Positions 1-4,333 of a DNA stretch of 5,156 bases are shown here, piece by piece. Below the pieces are notes generated by a model. The model did no database searches and had not been told where the DNA came from. It saw only the letters and a program-made list of their open reading frames with translations. The stretch's first letter is position 1; every line of letters starts with the position of its first letter. The translations under genes and the position numbers were made by a program. Origin of the DNA: Candidatus Hodarchaeota archaeon. GTDB lineage: Archaea; Asgardarchaeota; Heimdallarchaeia; Hodarchaeales; YT1-057. The stretch covers positions 1 through 5,156 of the forward strand of contig JAEOTI010000755.1 of assembly GCA_016839955.1 (NCBI GenBank), in the 5' to 3' direction.

Positions 1-495
1 AAATCCTTCCACTTTTCCCGATTCGAAGGGTTTTCCTCCATGTTTCAGGACTTGTTTGTAATTCTCTTCTTCCGCTACTACCAACACATCTTGTGAAGGA
101 TCAGATGATTGAAAACTCGTAAATGTAATAATCTGTTTTATTCGATGTTCCTCTGCCCATTTCACGATAAAATCACTGATATTATAGAATGTCTCAGGAG
201 TTGGCGCTTGTGCAAACATGATCCCGGCAAATCGTTTATTCCTACTAGCAAGAATGATATTCGGATGTTTCATGAGTCCATTTTCAAATAAGACGAAGGG
301 CGCCATCTCTTCACAACGGATTCTGCCTATCTCTTGACATTCCAGGAATCGATAAAGCAAGTCCACACAGATTGAACCAACTAACCCAGGTCCTGAGAAG
401 CCGACAAAAAGAATCCCAGGTCGTTCTGATAAACCAAATTGAATACAGTCTTCTTCGACAACCTTTACTTGTCCGTAAGAATGTAATTTGACCAT
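1..495 (-). CDS. PAC2-family (proteasome assembly chaperone-like) protein, C-terminus cut by window edge
   Basis: The minus-strand frame is open from the ATG at 495-493 to the window edge, giving 165 residues. An in-frame TAA lies upstream and no other ATG comes earlier, so this start is firm. Residues 27-41 hold the family signature: a beta strand followed by GFSGPGLVG. Further PAC2 landmarks are an EEMAPFVLFENG block near 62-73, matching the ESEELPP..V..G stretch of archaeal members. A PTPETFYNISDFIVKWAEE helix follows near 98-116, then a strand and ITFTSF near 122-128. The family is named after eukaryotic 20S proteasome assembly chaperone 2. Archaeal members are common, but their roles are mostly unproven (cytosolic; proteasome or ATP-grasp associations have been proposed). 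The missing part should be the C-terminal half. Family assignment is strong; the exact function is inference. Confidence 0.85.
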   Translation of the reverse strand, partial: MVKLHSYGQVKVVEEDCIQFGLSERPGILFVGFSGPGLVGSICVDLLYRFLECQEIGRIRCEEMAPFVLFENGLMKHPNIILASRNKRFAGIMFAQAPTPETFYNISDFIVKWAEEHRIKQIITFTSFQSSDPSQDVLVVAEEENYKQVLKHGGKPFESGKVEGF

Positions 496-547
496 GTTTT
501 TCCCACACTGCGAGATCGTTCTGAGTTCTTCTTTTTATCTTATTGGC

Positions 548-556
548 TAAATATCA
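548..556 (-). promoter_or_regulatory. Candidate TATA box for the PAC2-family gene
   Basis: On the minus strand the bases read TGATATTTA, centred about 57 bases before the ATG at 495. Archaeal transcription would then start near 526 and give a leader of about 30 bases. That leader has only a weak purine patch (GGGAAAAAC) before the start codon. The box match is modest, and AT-rich DNA gives such matches by chance. Confidence 0.3.
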
Positions 557-590
557 AAATCAAAGAGAAGGGAAAATCCAAAAAATGATT
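557..590 (-). terminator. T-rich stretch, candidate terminator downstream of the decarboxylase operon
   Basis: Read on the minus strand this stretch contains TTTTTT (580-585) followed by TTTTCCCTTCTCTTTGATTTT-like pyrimidine runs. Archaeal RNA polymerase terminates at such T tracts without needing a hairpin. It lies about 200 bases past the stop of the decarboxylase beta subunit and just before the PAC2 gene, so it could separate the two units. A shorter T5 (plus 747-751) nearer the operon end is an alternative. Confidence 0.35.
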
Positions 591-598
591 TAATCGTG

Positions 599-765
599 TT
601 TTATCACCTATAATTAGTGCAATTGCCGGTTGTCAGAATCACATGCCAGCCATATTAATAGCGGGTAGTTCACGTGAGACTTATTAAACAGAAGATGGTG
701 GATCGAGATTGGTTACCAGAAGCTTCTGACAACGAGTATGTCGTCCAAAAAGCAGATTTTATCAC
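599..765. repeat. Palindrome-rich intergenic patch with 10-bp inverted repeat
   Basis: GTTGTCAGAA at 629-638 is the exact reverse complement of TTCTGACAAC at 724-733. Within or touching this span are a perfect 12-base palindrome, CAGAAGCTTCTG (717-728), and a perfect 8-base palindrome, TCACGTGA (670-677). TTTTATCAC occurs as a direct repeat on either side (599-607 and 757-765). The core looks less AT-rich than its flanks. The nested symmetry suggests a structured RNA or a regulator-binding region downstream of the decarboxylase operon. No tRNA or known RNA class was recognised. Confidence 0.4.
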
Positions 766-799
766 GTTTATGTCAAAATTTTTCTCACGAATTAGCTAG
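674..799 (+). CDS. Weak candidate short protein, convergent with the decarboxylase beta subunit
   Basis: An open plus-strand frame runs from a GTG at 674 (or an ATG at 695) to a TAG at 797-799, encoding 41 or 34 residues. The product is mixed and fairly polar (for example DRDWLPEASDNEYVV near the middle), unlike the Leu/Phe-rich junk typical of AT-rich intergenic DNA. A CATATTAAT box at 650-658 would place a transcript start near 680, which favours the ATG at 695. The frame overlaps the 3' end of the minus-strand beta-subunit gene by 15 bases. It also covers the inverted-repeat patch, so the region may be RNA rather than protein. No family was recognised and a chance frame is quite possible. 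Confidence 0.2.
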   Translation: MRLIKQKMVDRDWLPEASDNEYVVQKADFITFMSKFFSRIS

Positions 800-1348
800 C
801 CTAATAATAATCCGTCCAGCAAGCTCTTCGGGATGCCAGGGTATGTTTTCTAAATCCATTATGGATTCATCGATTTTTAGGTGAAGAACTGCAAATGATT
901 CTGAATTGAGAAATTCTGACAAATCTTGTTCAATCTGATCTCGAAAGGCCCTTTTGGAATGTGAATATTCGATATTCAATGAATGAAGGAAGTTAGAGTA
1001 ATTAATAACCGATGAAACTGTTTTTTGACCTCCTGTGGTATAATACGCCAAATTATCCAGAATGAGAATTTTCAGATTCTTCGGTGTGTAAAAAGCAGCG
1101 GTTGTAGATGCACCTAATCCCATCAAAAAGTTGCCATCCCCAGTTATTACTACGATCTTTTTGCTAGGAATTGCTAATGCCAACCCCAATCCAACAGCTA
1201 CTGGTAAACCCATAGAACCCCTAAGATACACTTGGGGTTTAGGCAATAAATGATAAACTTCTCTACTGATGTTCCCGTTTGAACTAACGATTACATCTTT
1301 CTCTCCAATATGGTTTTTTAAAGCCGAGATTACCTCATAACCTTTCAT
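785..1348 (-). CDS. comE: Thiamine-diphosphate decarboxylase, beta (ThDP-binding) subunit, ComE/phosphonopyruvate decarboxylase-like
   Basis: The 187-residue product matches the C-terminal, pyrophosphate-binding half of ThDP-dependent 2-oxoacid decarboxylases. GSMGLPVAVGLGLAL lies at 44-58. The metal/ThDP motif starts with GDG at 70-72 and ends with Asn99 (LILDN). The family TTGGQKT block is at 104-110. Together with the alpha subunit it should decarboxylate sulfopyruvate to sulfoacetaldehyde (coenzyme M pathway) or a related oxoacid such as phosphonopyruvate. No comA/B/C or phosphonate genes are in view to decide between them. The ATG at 1348 overlaps the alpha stop as ATGA, which suggests translational coupling. 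A GTG at 1354 is an alternative, and a GGGAG lies just upstream. The length fits a stand-alone beta subunit. Family is sure; the gene symbol is by similarity only. Confidence 0.85.
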   Translation of the reverse strand: MKGYEVISALKNHIGEKDVIVSSNGNISREVYHLLPKPQVYLRGSMGLPVAVGLGLALAIPSKKIVVITGDGNFLMGLGASTTAAFYTPKNLKILILDNLAYYTTGGQKTVSSVINYSNFLHSLNIEYSHSKRAFRDQIEQDLSEFLNSESFAVLHLKIDESIMDLENIPWHPEELAGRIIIRLANS

Positions 1349-1848
1349 TGACACAGTACTCCCTTATGAACAAGTAAAACCACTGGAGATGAGGTTTCCT
1401 CCATTTTTGTTAAGGCTTCATTCAAATCCATTTGCCATTTGTTTTCTAATAATTCCCAGTAAGGAACCTTTAATGCCTTCAGAACAGGTTCTGTAACTTC
1501 CCCCATAATTGAGTGCTCAGGAAAATCTTTATCAAGTTCTAAACCTCTGTAACTGATTAGTATTAGCATAGGCAGTTTGTATAGCTGGGCTAAGGAAGTC
1601 AAAGCATCTCCGATATTTCCTAAACCACTATTTTGCATGTAAATGAGTGCTCGCTTACCTGAAAAGATTACACCAGCTGCTATTCCTATCGCTTCGTCTT
1701 CCCTGGTAGCATAAACATGTTGCATCGGTGTTTCTGTTTCATGAGAAGCCAAGTAGGCCAGAAATTCTTTGAAATAAGAGCAAGGTACGCCACATATATA
1801 CTGAAATTTCTTCTCTAAAAGCGATGCAAATTCACTGGGATCAATCAT
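1345..1848 (-). CDS. comD: Thiamine-diphosphate decarboxylase, alpha (pyrimidine-binding) subunit, ComD/phosphonopyruvate decarboxylase-like
   Basis: The 167-residue product is the pyrimidine-binding half of the enzyme. It opens with a typical MIDPSEFASLLEKK helix and a GVP near 20-22. Glu50 in REDEAIGIAAG (49-59) aligns with the glutamate that activates the ThDP aminopyrimidine. QNSGLGN at 72-78 is a hallmark of sulfopyruvate and phosphonopyruvate decarboxylases. The block from RGLELD (101-106) through DFPEHSIMGEVT (108-119) resembles the DEPQH..G.IT stretch of phosphonopyruvate decarboxylases, so that substrate stays open. The ATG at 1848 is preferred because AAGGATGAG sits just upstream as a ribosome-binding site and the family begins here. 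An ATG at 1857 and a TTG at 1872 are also in frame. The stop overlaps the beta-subunit start. The two chains should form a cytosolic hetero-oligomer with active sites at their interface. Confidence 0.85.
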   Translation of the reverse strand: MIDPSEFASLLEKKFQYICGVPCSYFKEFLAYLASHETETPMQHVYATREDEAIGIAAGVIFSGKRALIYMQNSGLGNIGDALTSLAQLYKLPMLILISYRGLELDKDFPEHSIMGEVTEPVLKALKVPYWELLENKWQMDLNEALTKMEETSSPVVLLVHKGVLCQ

Positions 1849-1875
1849 GAGGCTCATCCTTAATTTAGTCAATTT

Positions 1876-1885
1876 TCTTTAAAGT
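1876..1885 (-). promoter_or_regulatory. Candidate TATA box for the decarboxylase operon
   Basis: The minus strand reads ACTTTAAAGA, centred about 32 bases before the ATG at 1848. A start site 25 bases downstream would fall near 1855, leaving a leader of only a few bases. A start that close to the gene would miss most of the AAGGATGAG ribosome-binding site, so the true start may lie slightly further upstream. Confidence 0.35.
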
Positions 1886-1936
1886 AGAAACATCCCATTA
1901 GCAGAACATTTATGGAAAGCAAGTGTGAGATTGATT

Positions 1937-2065
1937 TCAGTTTAAGGCTACAATTCTTCCCTGTCCTTTTGAAAATTTTTCAAAATTACCATCTTTATCT
2001 TCACGAGTCATTTTTAGGAAAAAACTTCCTGAATCAGGGGCGGGATCAAGAATTACTCCAATCAT
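1937..2065 (-). CDS. Candidate 42-residue protein, unknown function
   Basis: The minus-strand frame opens with an ATG at 2065-2063 and ends with TGA at 1939-1937; an in-frame TGA lies just upstream. The product is polar and protein-like: an initial strand (MIGVILDPAP), then FFLKMTREDKDGNFEKF, then GQGRIVALN at the end. That pattern suggests a small beta-rich fold. It has two TATA candidates on the minus strand: ACTTTAATG ending about 24 bases before the ATG, which fits a leaderless transcript, and a stronger TTATATAAAA at 2135-2144. It lies in tandem between the Cys-rich gene and the decarboxylase operon. A 90-codon plus-strand frame overlaps it but encodes Phe/Leu/Lys-rich sequence typical of noncoding AT-rich DNA. 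No family was recognised. Confidence 0.4.
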   Translation of the reverse strand: MIGVILDPAPDSGSFFLKMTREDKDGNFEKFSKGQGRIVALN

Positions 2066-2134
2066 CTTTCAAAAAAACGAAACTGTTTACATTAAAGTTA
2101 ACCCTCTTTTTCAATAATATATGGTCCGTTGATT

Positions 2135-2144
2135 TTTTATATAA
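2135..2144 (-). promoter_or_regulatory. Strong-looking archaeal TATA box
   Basis: TTATATAAAA on the minus strand is close to the archaeal TATA consensus. It sits just past the Cys-rich gene and about 70 bases before the ATG of the candidate 42-residue protein. It could drive that gene with a leader of about 45 bases, or drive an untranslated RNA. Confidence 0.4.
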
Positions 2145-2146
2145 TC

Positions 2147-2160
2147 AAGAAAAGAAAACT
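2147..2160 (-). terminator. T-rich terminator candidate after the Cys-rich gene
   Basis: The minus strand reads TTTTCTTTTCTT starting about 8 bases after the TGA of the Cys-rich gene. This is the kind of T tract at which archaeal RNA polymerase stops. No hairpin precedes it. Confidence 0.35.
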
Positions 2161-2167
2161 CATTCCT

Positions 2168-2524
2168 TCATCTTAGATAATTAAAATTCCATTCTTCTTC
2201 TAGGAGATTTTCCTTTTGTTGCATCACAAAAGAAGTCTGACAACTAACACAACACCATCGGAACTGAAAGGGTTCGCAGGTGTGTCGGTAGACTTGCCAG
2301 AAATTATGGAGACAGTCTTTACGAGCTAATTGATGAATCCAATCCCAATTAGGTGTCACAGGATCGTGGTTGTCATATTCGACTACTCCAATCATCAACC
2401 AAGCTGGATGTGAGAGAATCGGTGTATAGATCATTTCGCGACAAGTAGGATAGATGGATTGGGAATTGGTGACAGGAAGACAGATACAAAAATTGGGAAA
2501 GTGCTGATATTGAAGATTACACAT
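2168..2524 (-). CDS. Cys/His-rich hypothetical protein, probable zinc-binding
   Basis: The product has 118 residues from the ATG at 2524; a TTG two codons earlier (2530) is also in frame. I do not recognise the family. Cysteines cluster in two places: Cys2, Cys13, Cys15 and Cys28 at the N-terminus, and Cys71, His81, Cys83, Cys91, Cys92 and Cys95 at the C-terminus. The C-terminal RHTC followed eight residues later by CCVSC and then SF resembles a zinc-ribbon knuckle (HxC ... CxxC). The middle holds aromatic-rich, strand-forming sequence (PAWLMIGVVEY; NWDWIHQLA). The last 17 residues are acidic and helical. There is no signal peptide or membrane segment. A TATA-like TTTTTAAAT about 32 bases before the ATG fits a nearly leaderless transcript. 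A structural zinc site is inference. Confidence 0.6.
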   Translation of the reverse strand: MCNLQYQHFPNFCICLPVTNSQSIYPTCREMIYTPILSHPAWLMIGVVEYDNHDPVTPNWDWIHQLARKDCLHNFWQVYRHTCEPFQFRWCCVSCQTSFVMQQKENLLEEEWNFNYLR

Positions 2525-2552
2525 GTTCAAAAATTTTTTTTCTTTCCTTCCG

Positions 2553-2567
2553 ATTTAAAAATGATTA
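2553..2567 (-). promoter_or_regulatory. TATA promoter element of the Cys-rich gene (15-base element shared with 3988-4002)
   Basis: TTTAAA at 2554-2559 is centred about 32 bases upstream of the ATG at 2524, close to the archaeal TATA-to-start spacing for a nearly leaderless mRNA. The 15 plus-strand bases ATTTAAAAATGATTA recur exactly at 3988-4002, where they face a second minus-strand gene in the same orientation. Confidence 0.5.
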
Positions 2568-2571
2568 TTGC

Positions 2572-2724
2572 TTAAGTTAATGGTTCTTGGCAAACTAGAC
2601 ATTTATCTAAAACTTATAATGTTTCACGGAGATGTTCATCATGGTAAGCTGAAGAACAAAATGGACAATAACCAATGTTTTCTCCAAAATTAATGTACTT
2701 TTGACAAATTGGTCTCTCTTCAAA
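2572..2724 (-). pseudogene. Decayed RING-like/zinc-finger gene fragment with an internal stop
   Basis: One minus-strand frame reads FEERPICQKY, then GENIGYCPFC, then SSAYHDEHLRETL, then a TAA (2616-2614), and continues in the same frame as VLDKCLVCQEPLT before a second TAA (2574-2572). The metal-ligand pairs PIC, CPFC, HDEH and CLVC are spaced like the cross-brace of RING/treble-clef fingers. The first cysteine of the first pair is replaced by Arg. No ATG, GTG or TTG lies in frame upstream, and the 5' side runs into the antisense of the hydrolase start region. It therefore looks like a 5'-truncated, stop-interrupted remnant. Stop read-through or an assembly error are less likely alternatives. 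RING-like domains in archaea are sometimes tied to ubiquitin-type systems, but no such partner gene is in the window. Confidence 0.5.
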
Positions 2725-2791
2725 TAGAAGATAAGTACGTCTTATGCGAGAAACAACGATTATTTCAATAACAGATTCAATAATTAGCCAT

Positions 2792-2798
2792 GGAGATG
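2792..2798 (+). promoter_or_regulatory. Shine-Dalgarno site deciding the hydrolase start
   Basis: GGAGATG ends five bases before the ATG at 2804, a normal archaeal spacing. The alternative ATG at 2744 has no such site, and the 20 extra residues it would add look unstructured. Confidence 0.6.
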
Positions 2799-2803
2799 AA
2801 AAA

Positions 2804-3754
2804 ATGATCGATATAGAGAAGTATAGGGCACTCCAACGAGAAGCTAATAGTTTATATCAGGAAGAAAAGTATCAAGAAGTCATCGACTTTCTAGAAAAGG
2901 TTGCTAATCAATTTCCTGATCTCAAGGCAGCAATTTATTATTCTCGATTGTGTGCCGCAGTAAAGCTAGAAAAATACGAGTTATTCTTTAAATTCTTCAG
3001 TGAGATCTTAAATGAGGGGGGATGGTATTCCGAGACTGTTTTACGCCAAAGCCCCTCATTGAAACCCCTTCAAGACATGCCTGAATTTAAAAAACTGCTA
3101 AAAATCAGTAAGGAGCGTTCAATGGAAGCTTCAAAGAACAGCAATGATCTAACGGTTTTTCCGGAAAATATTAACGCTCCATATCCTTTGATGTTAGCCC
3201 TGCATTCCGATGGTCCTATTAATGATGAATATGAAGCCTGGAAGACGGTAGTTGATCGAGGATACGTGCTTGGGATGCCTTATTCGAGAACAGTGTATTG
3301 GTCAGGAAAAGATAGTGCGTATTGGCATGCAGCTGAACCAGCTACAAATCAAATCAAGGCCTACCTAAACGAACTTAACCAGAATAAGCTGTTAGATCTA
3401 GAACGTTCTTTAATTGGTGGACTTTCAATGGGTGGAGGAGTAGCACTAAGACTAGCATTAACTGGAATAGTAACGGTACATGGGTTTGTTGTAGCAGCAC
3501 CCGGTGGTTTGGGACTGGATGAACCAGAAACATGGCAACCACTGATCGATGAAGCCAAAGGACGGGATCTCCGGGGTATTATTACCTGGGGGGAAGAAGA
3601 TAAGGCAATTACACGGGAAAGTCTACAAAAACTGACCAAGATGCTGAATGATGGAGGAATACCCACCAAGTTTATAGAATATCCCGGATTGGGACATTGG
3701 TATCCACGAGATTTTACAAAGATATTGGATTCTCTCATAGTTAATCGCAATTGA
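2804..3754 (+). CDS. Alpha/beta-hydrolase (esterase-like) with N-terminal helical-repeat domain
   Basis: The product has 316 residues from the ATG at 2804. A GGAGATG ribosome-binding site at 2792-2798 supports this start over an in-frame ATG 60 bases upstream (2744). Residues 1-110 are helical and TPR-like: paired helices around YQEEKYQEVIDFLEKV, then GGWYSETVLRQSPSLKPL and PEFKKLL, a motif seen at the end of TPR modules. The rest is an alpha/beta-hydrolase core. It has a LALHSDG oxyanion-hole strand (131-137), the nucleophile elbow GLSMG with Ser208, acid Asp266 in GEEDKAI, and His298 in GLGHWYP, so the triad is complete. It resembles predicted carboxylesterases and poly(3-hydroxybutyrate) depolymerase-like enzymes; the substrate is unknown. 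No signal peptide, so cytosolic. It is monocistronic, with divergent or convergent minus-strand fragments on both sides. Confidence 0.85.
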   Translation: MIDIEKYRALQREANSLYQEEKYQEVIDFLEKVANQFPDLKAAIYYSRLCAAVKLEKYELFFKFFSEILNEGGWYSETVLRQSPSLKPLQDMPEFKKLLKISKERSMEASKNSNDLTVFPENINAPYPLMLALHSDGPINDEYEAWKTVVDRGYVLGMPYSRTVYWSGKDSAYWHAAEPATNQIKAYLNELNQNKLLDLERSLIGGLSMGGGVALRLALTGIVTVHGFVVAAPGGLGLDEPETWQPLIDEAKGRDLRGIITWGEEDKAITRESLQKLTKMLNDGGIPTKFIEYPGLGHWYPRDFTKILDSLIVNRN

Positions 3755-3772
3755 TCATTTGTGTGTTCCACT

Positions 3773-3962
3773 CTAGAGAGGTCCAGAATCCACTTCCCAG
3801 TGTTCTGCAACTTGATTTATCCAAGTAGTGACAGGACTCAATTGTTTATTTCGTTCCGGAGATAATTGGTCTAGGTAGTCATTGAAGATCTTATGACAAT
3901 GATTAAATTTTTGAACTGTCTCTTTCCTATTTTCCAGAATTTCTTTCTAATTTCTCTTTCAA
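3773..3962 (-). pseudogene. Small helical-protein gene with a single-base frameshift
   Basis: A TTG at 3962-3960 starts the frame MKEKLE... but it hits a stop after 11 codons. Dropping one A from the GAAAGAA stretch (about 3943-3947) joins it to a 57-codon frame ending in TAG at 3775-3773. The joined product has about 62 residues: an acidic/basic helical start (EILENRKETVQKF), then HCHKIFNDYLDQL, then SPVTTWINQVAEHW. The downstream frame has no start codon of its own, so the one-base repair is the simplest reading. TTTAAA centred about 30 bases upstream of the TTG fits a leaderless archaeal promoter. It overlaps no other gene; the hydrolase ends at 3754. It is either a genuine recent pseudogene, a programmed shift, or a sequencing/assembly error. 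No family was recognised. Confidence 0.45.
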
Positions 3963-3981
3963 AGAGTTGTTTGGTTTTTTT
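3954..3981 (+). terminator. Hairpin plus T7 tract, terminator for the hydrolase transcript
   Basis: CTCTTT C AAAGAG (3954-3966) can fold back on itself and is followed by TTGTTTGG and seven T residues (3975-3981) on the plus strand. The preceding 50 bases are also pyrimidine-rich. It lies about 200 bases beyond the hydrolase stop. On the minus strand the same bases form the start region of the frameshifted small gene, so part of the match may be coincidental. Confidence 0.4.
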
Positions 3982-3987
3982 CGTGTC

Positions 3988-4002
3988 ATTTAAAAATGAT
4001 TA
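3988..4002. promoter_or_regulatory. Shared divergent promoter element (TTTAAA)
   Basis: The symmetric TTTAAA at 3989-3994 lies about 30 bases from the TTG at 3962 (minus) and about 27 bases from the ATG at 4018 (plus). It could act as a TATA box in both directions, giving two essentially leaderless transcripts. A second A/T box (GATTAAAAATTA, 3999-4010) is closer to the plus-strand start. The 15 bases here are identical to 2553-2567. Confidence 0.45.
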
Positions 4003-4017
4003 AAAATTATTGTTGTG

Positions 4018-4194
4018 ATGGTGAAAAATTTGGCTGATAAAACAGATATGGACGAAAATAAGAAATGCCCTTATTGTGGTAAGAAAAATAAGAATGTGAA
4101 TTTTGAGCGAGCTAATACAGAACATGGTTCATTCCTCACCTTGTTTTGTGAAGATTGCGAGGCAATTTTGGGTTTTGTACCAATATTAAAATAA
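4018..4194 (+). CDS. Small zinc-ribbon protein, unknown function
   Basis: The product is 58 residues from the ATG at 4018 to the TAA at 4192-4194. Two CxxC knuckles, CPYCG (Cys17, Cys20) and CEDC (Cys44, Cys47), are 23 residues apart, the layout of a stand-alone zinc ribbon. Strand-forming NVNFER and SFLTLF lie between them, and a hydrophobic ILGFVPIL tail follows. The first 16 residues are charged and probably disordered. An internal ATG at codon 11 is a possible shorter start. A TATA-like TTTAAAAAT centred about 25 bases upstream of the first ATG favours the long form as a leaderless transcript. Such mini-ribbons in archaea may be nucleic-acid- or protein-binding adaptors; nothing here identifies a partner. 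It is divergent from the frameshifted small gene. Confidence 0.7.
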   Translation: MVKNLADKTDMDENKKCPYCGKKNKNVNFERANTEHGSFLTLFCEDCEAILGFVPILK

Positions 4195-4289
4195 AATTGT
4201 TATTTTGGGAACAAATCTTTCCATAAATTTTTCAAAGTAGTTTGATCCATTATAAACGTCCAACTCAAAGGCACATTAACGTTTTCTCT

Positions 4290-4298
4290 CTATAAAAA
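4290..4298 (+). promoter_or_regulatory. TATA box for the AMP-binding enzyme gene
   Basis: CTATAAAAA is a good archaeal TATA match, centred about 40 bases before the ATG at 4334. Initiation near 4320 would leave a leader of roughly 14 bases. A GGGTG patch (4319-4323) could act as a weak ribosome-binding site. Confidence 0.5.
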
Positions 4299-4333
4299 CA
4301 TCAAACTTCATAGTCATCGGGTGTCTTATCCCT

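Noticed and set aside
109..508. Short open frames at 109-291 (plus) and 311-508 (minus)
   Set aside because: Both lie inside the PAC2-family gene, which has a convincing family signature in another frame.
629..733. tRNA-like or C/D-box RNA in the palindrome patch
   Set aside because: No T-loop, acceptor stem or anticodon arm could be fitted, and no properly spaced C and D boxes were found on either strand.
1967..1985. Near-palindrome TTTTGAAAATTTTTCAAAA
   Set aside because: It is composed almost only of A/T runs, lacks a GC stem, and sits within the candidate 42-residue gene. Expected by chance in such AT-rich DNA.
1912..2184. 90-codon plus-strand open frame
   Set aside because: Its product is Phe/Leu/Lys/Asn-rich with no recognisable motif, ribosome-binding site or clear promoter. 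It overlaps the 3' end of the Cys-rich gene and lies antisense to a more protein-like 42-residue frame.
2725..2860. Upstream extension of the RING-like frame on the minus strand
   Set aside because: The frame stays open but has no start codon, encodes Ile/Ser-rich sequence and is largely antisense to the hydrolase 5' end, so it is not counted as part of the fragment.
3361..3810. 149-codon minus-strand open frame
   Set aside because: It is antisense to the hydrolase catalytic core, whose triad and motifs are clear. Its Ser/Pro-rich product is typical of a shadow frame.
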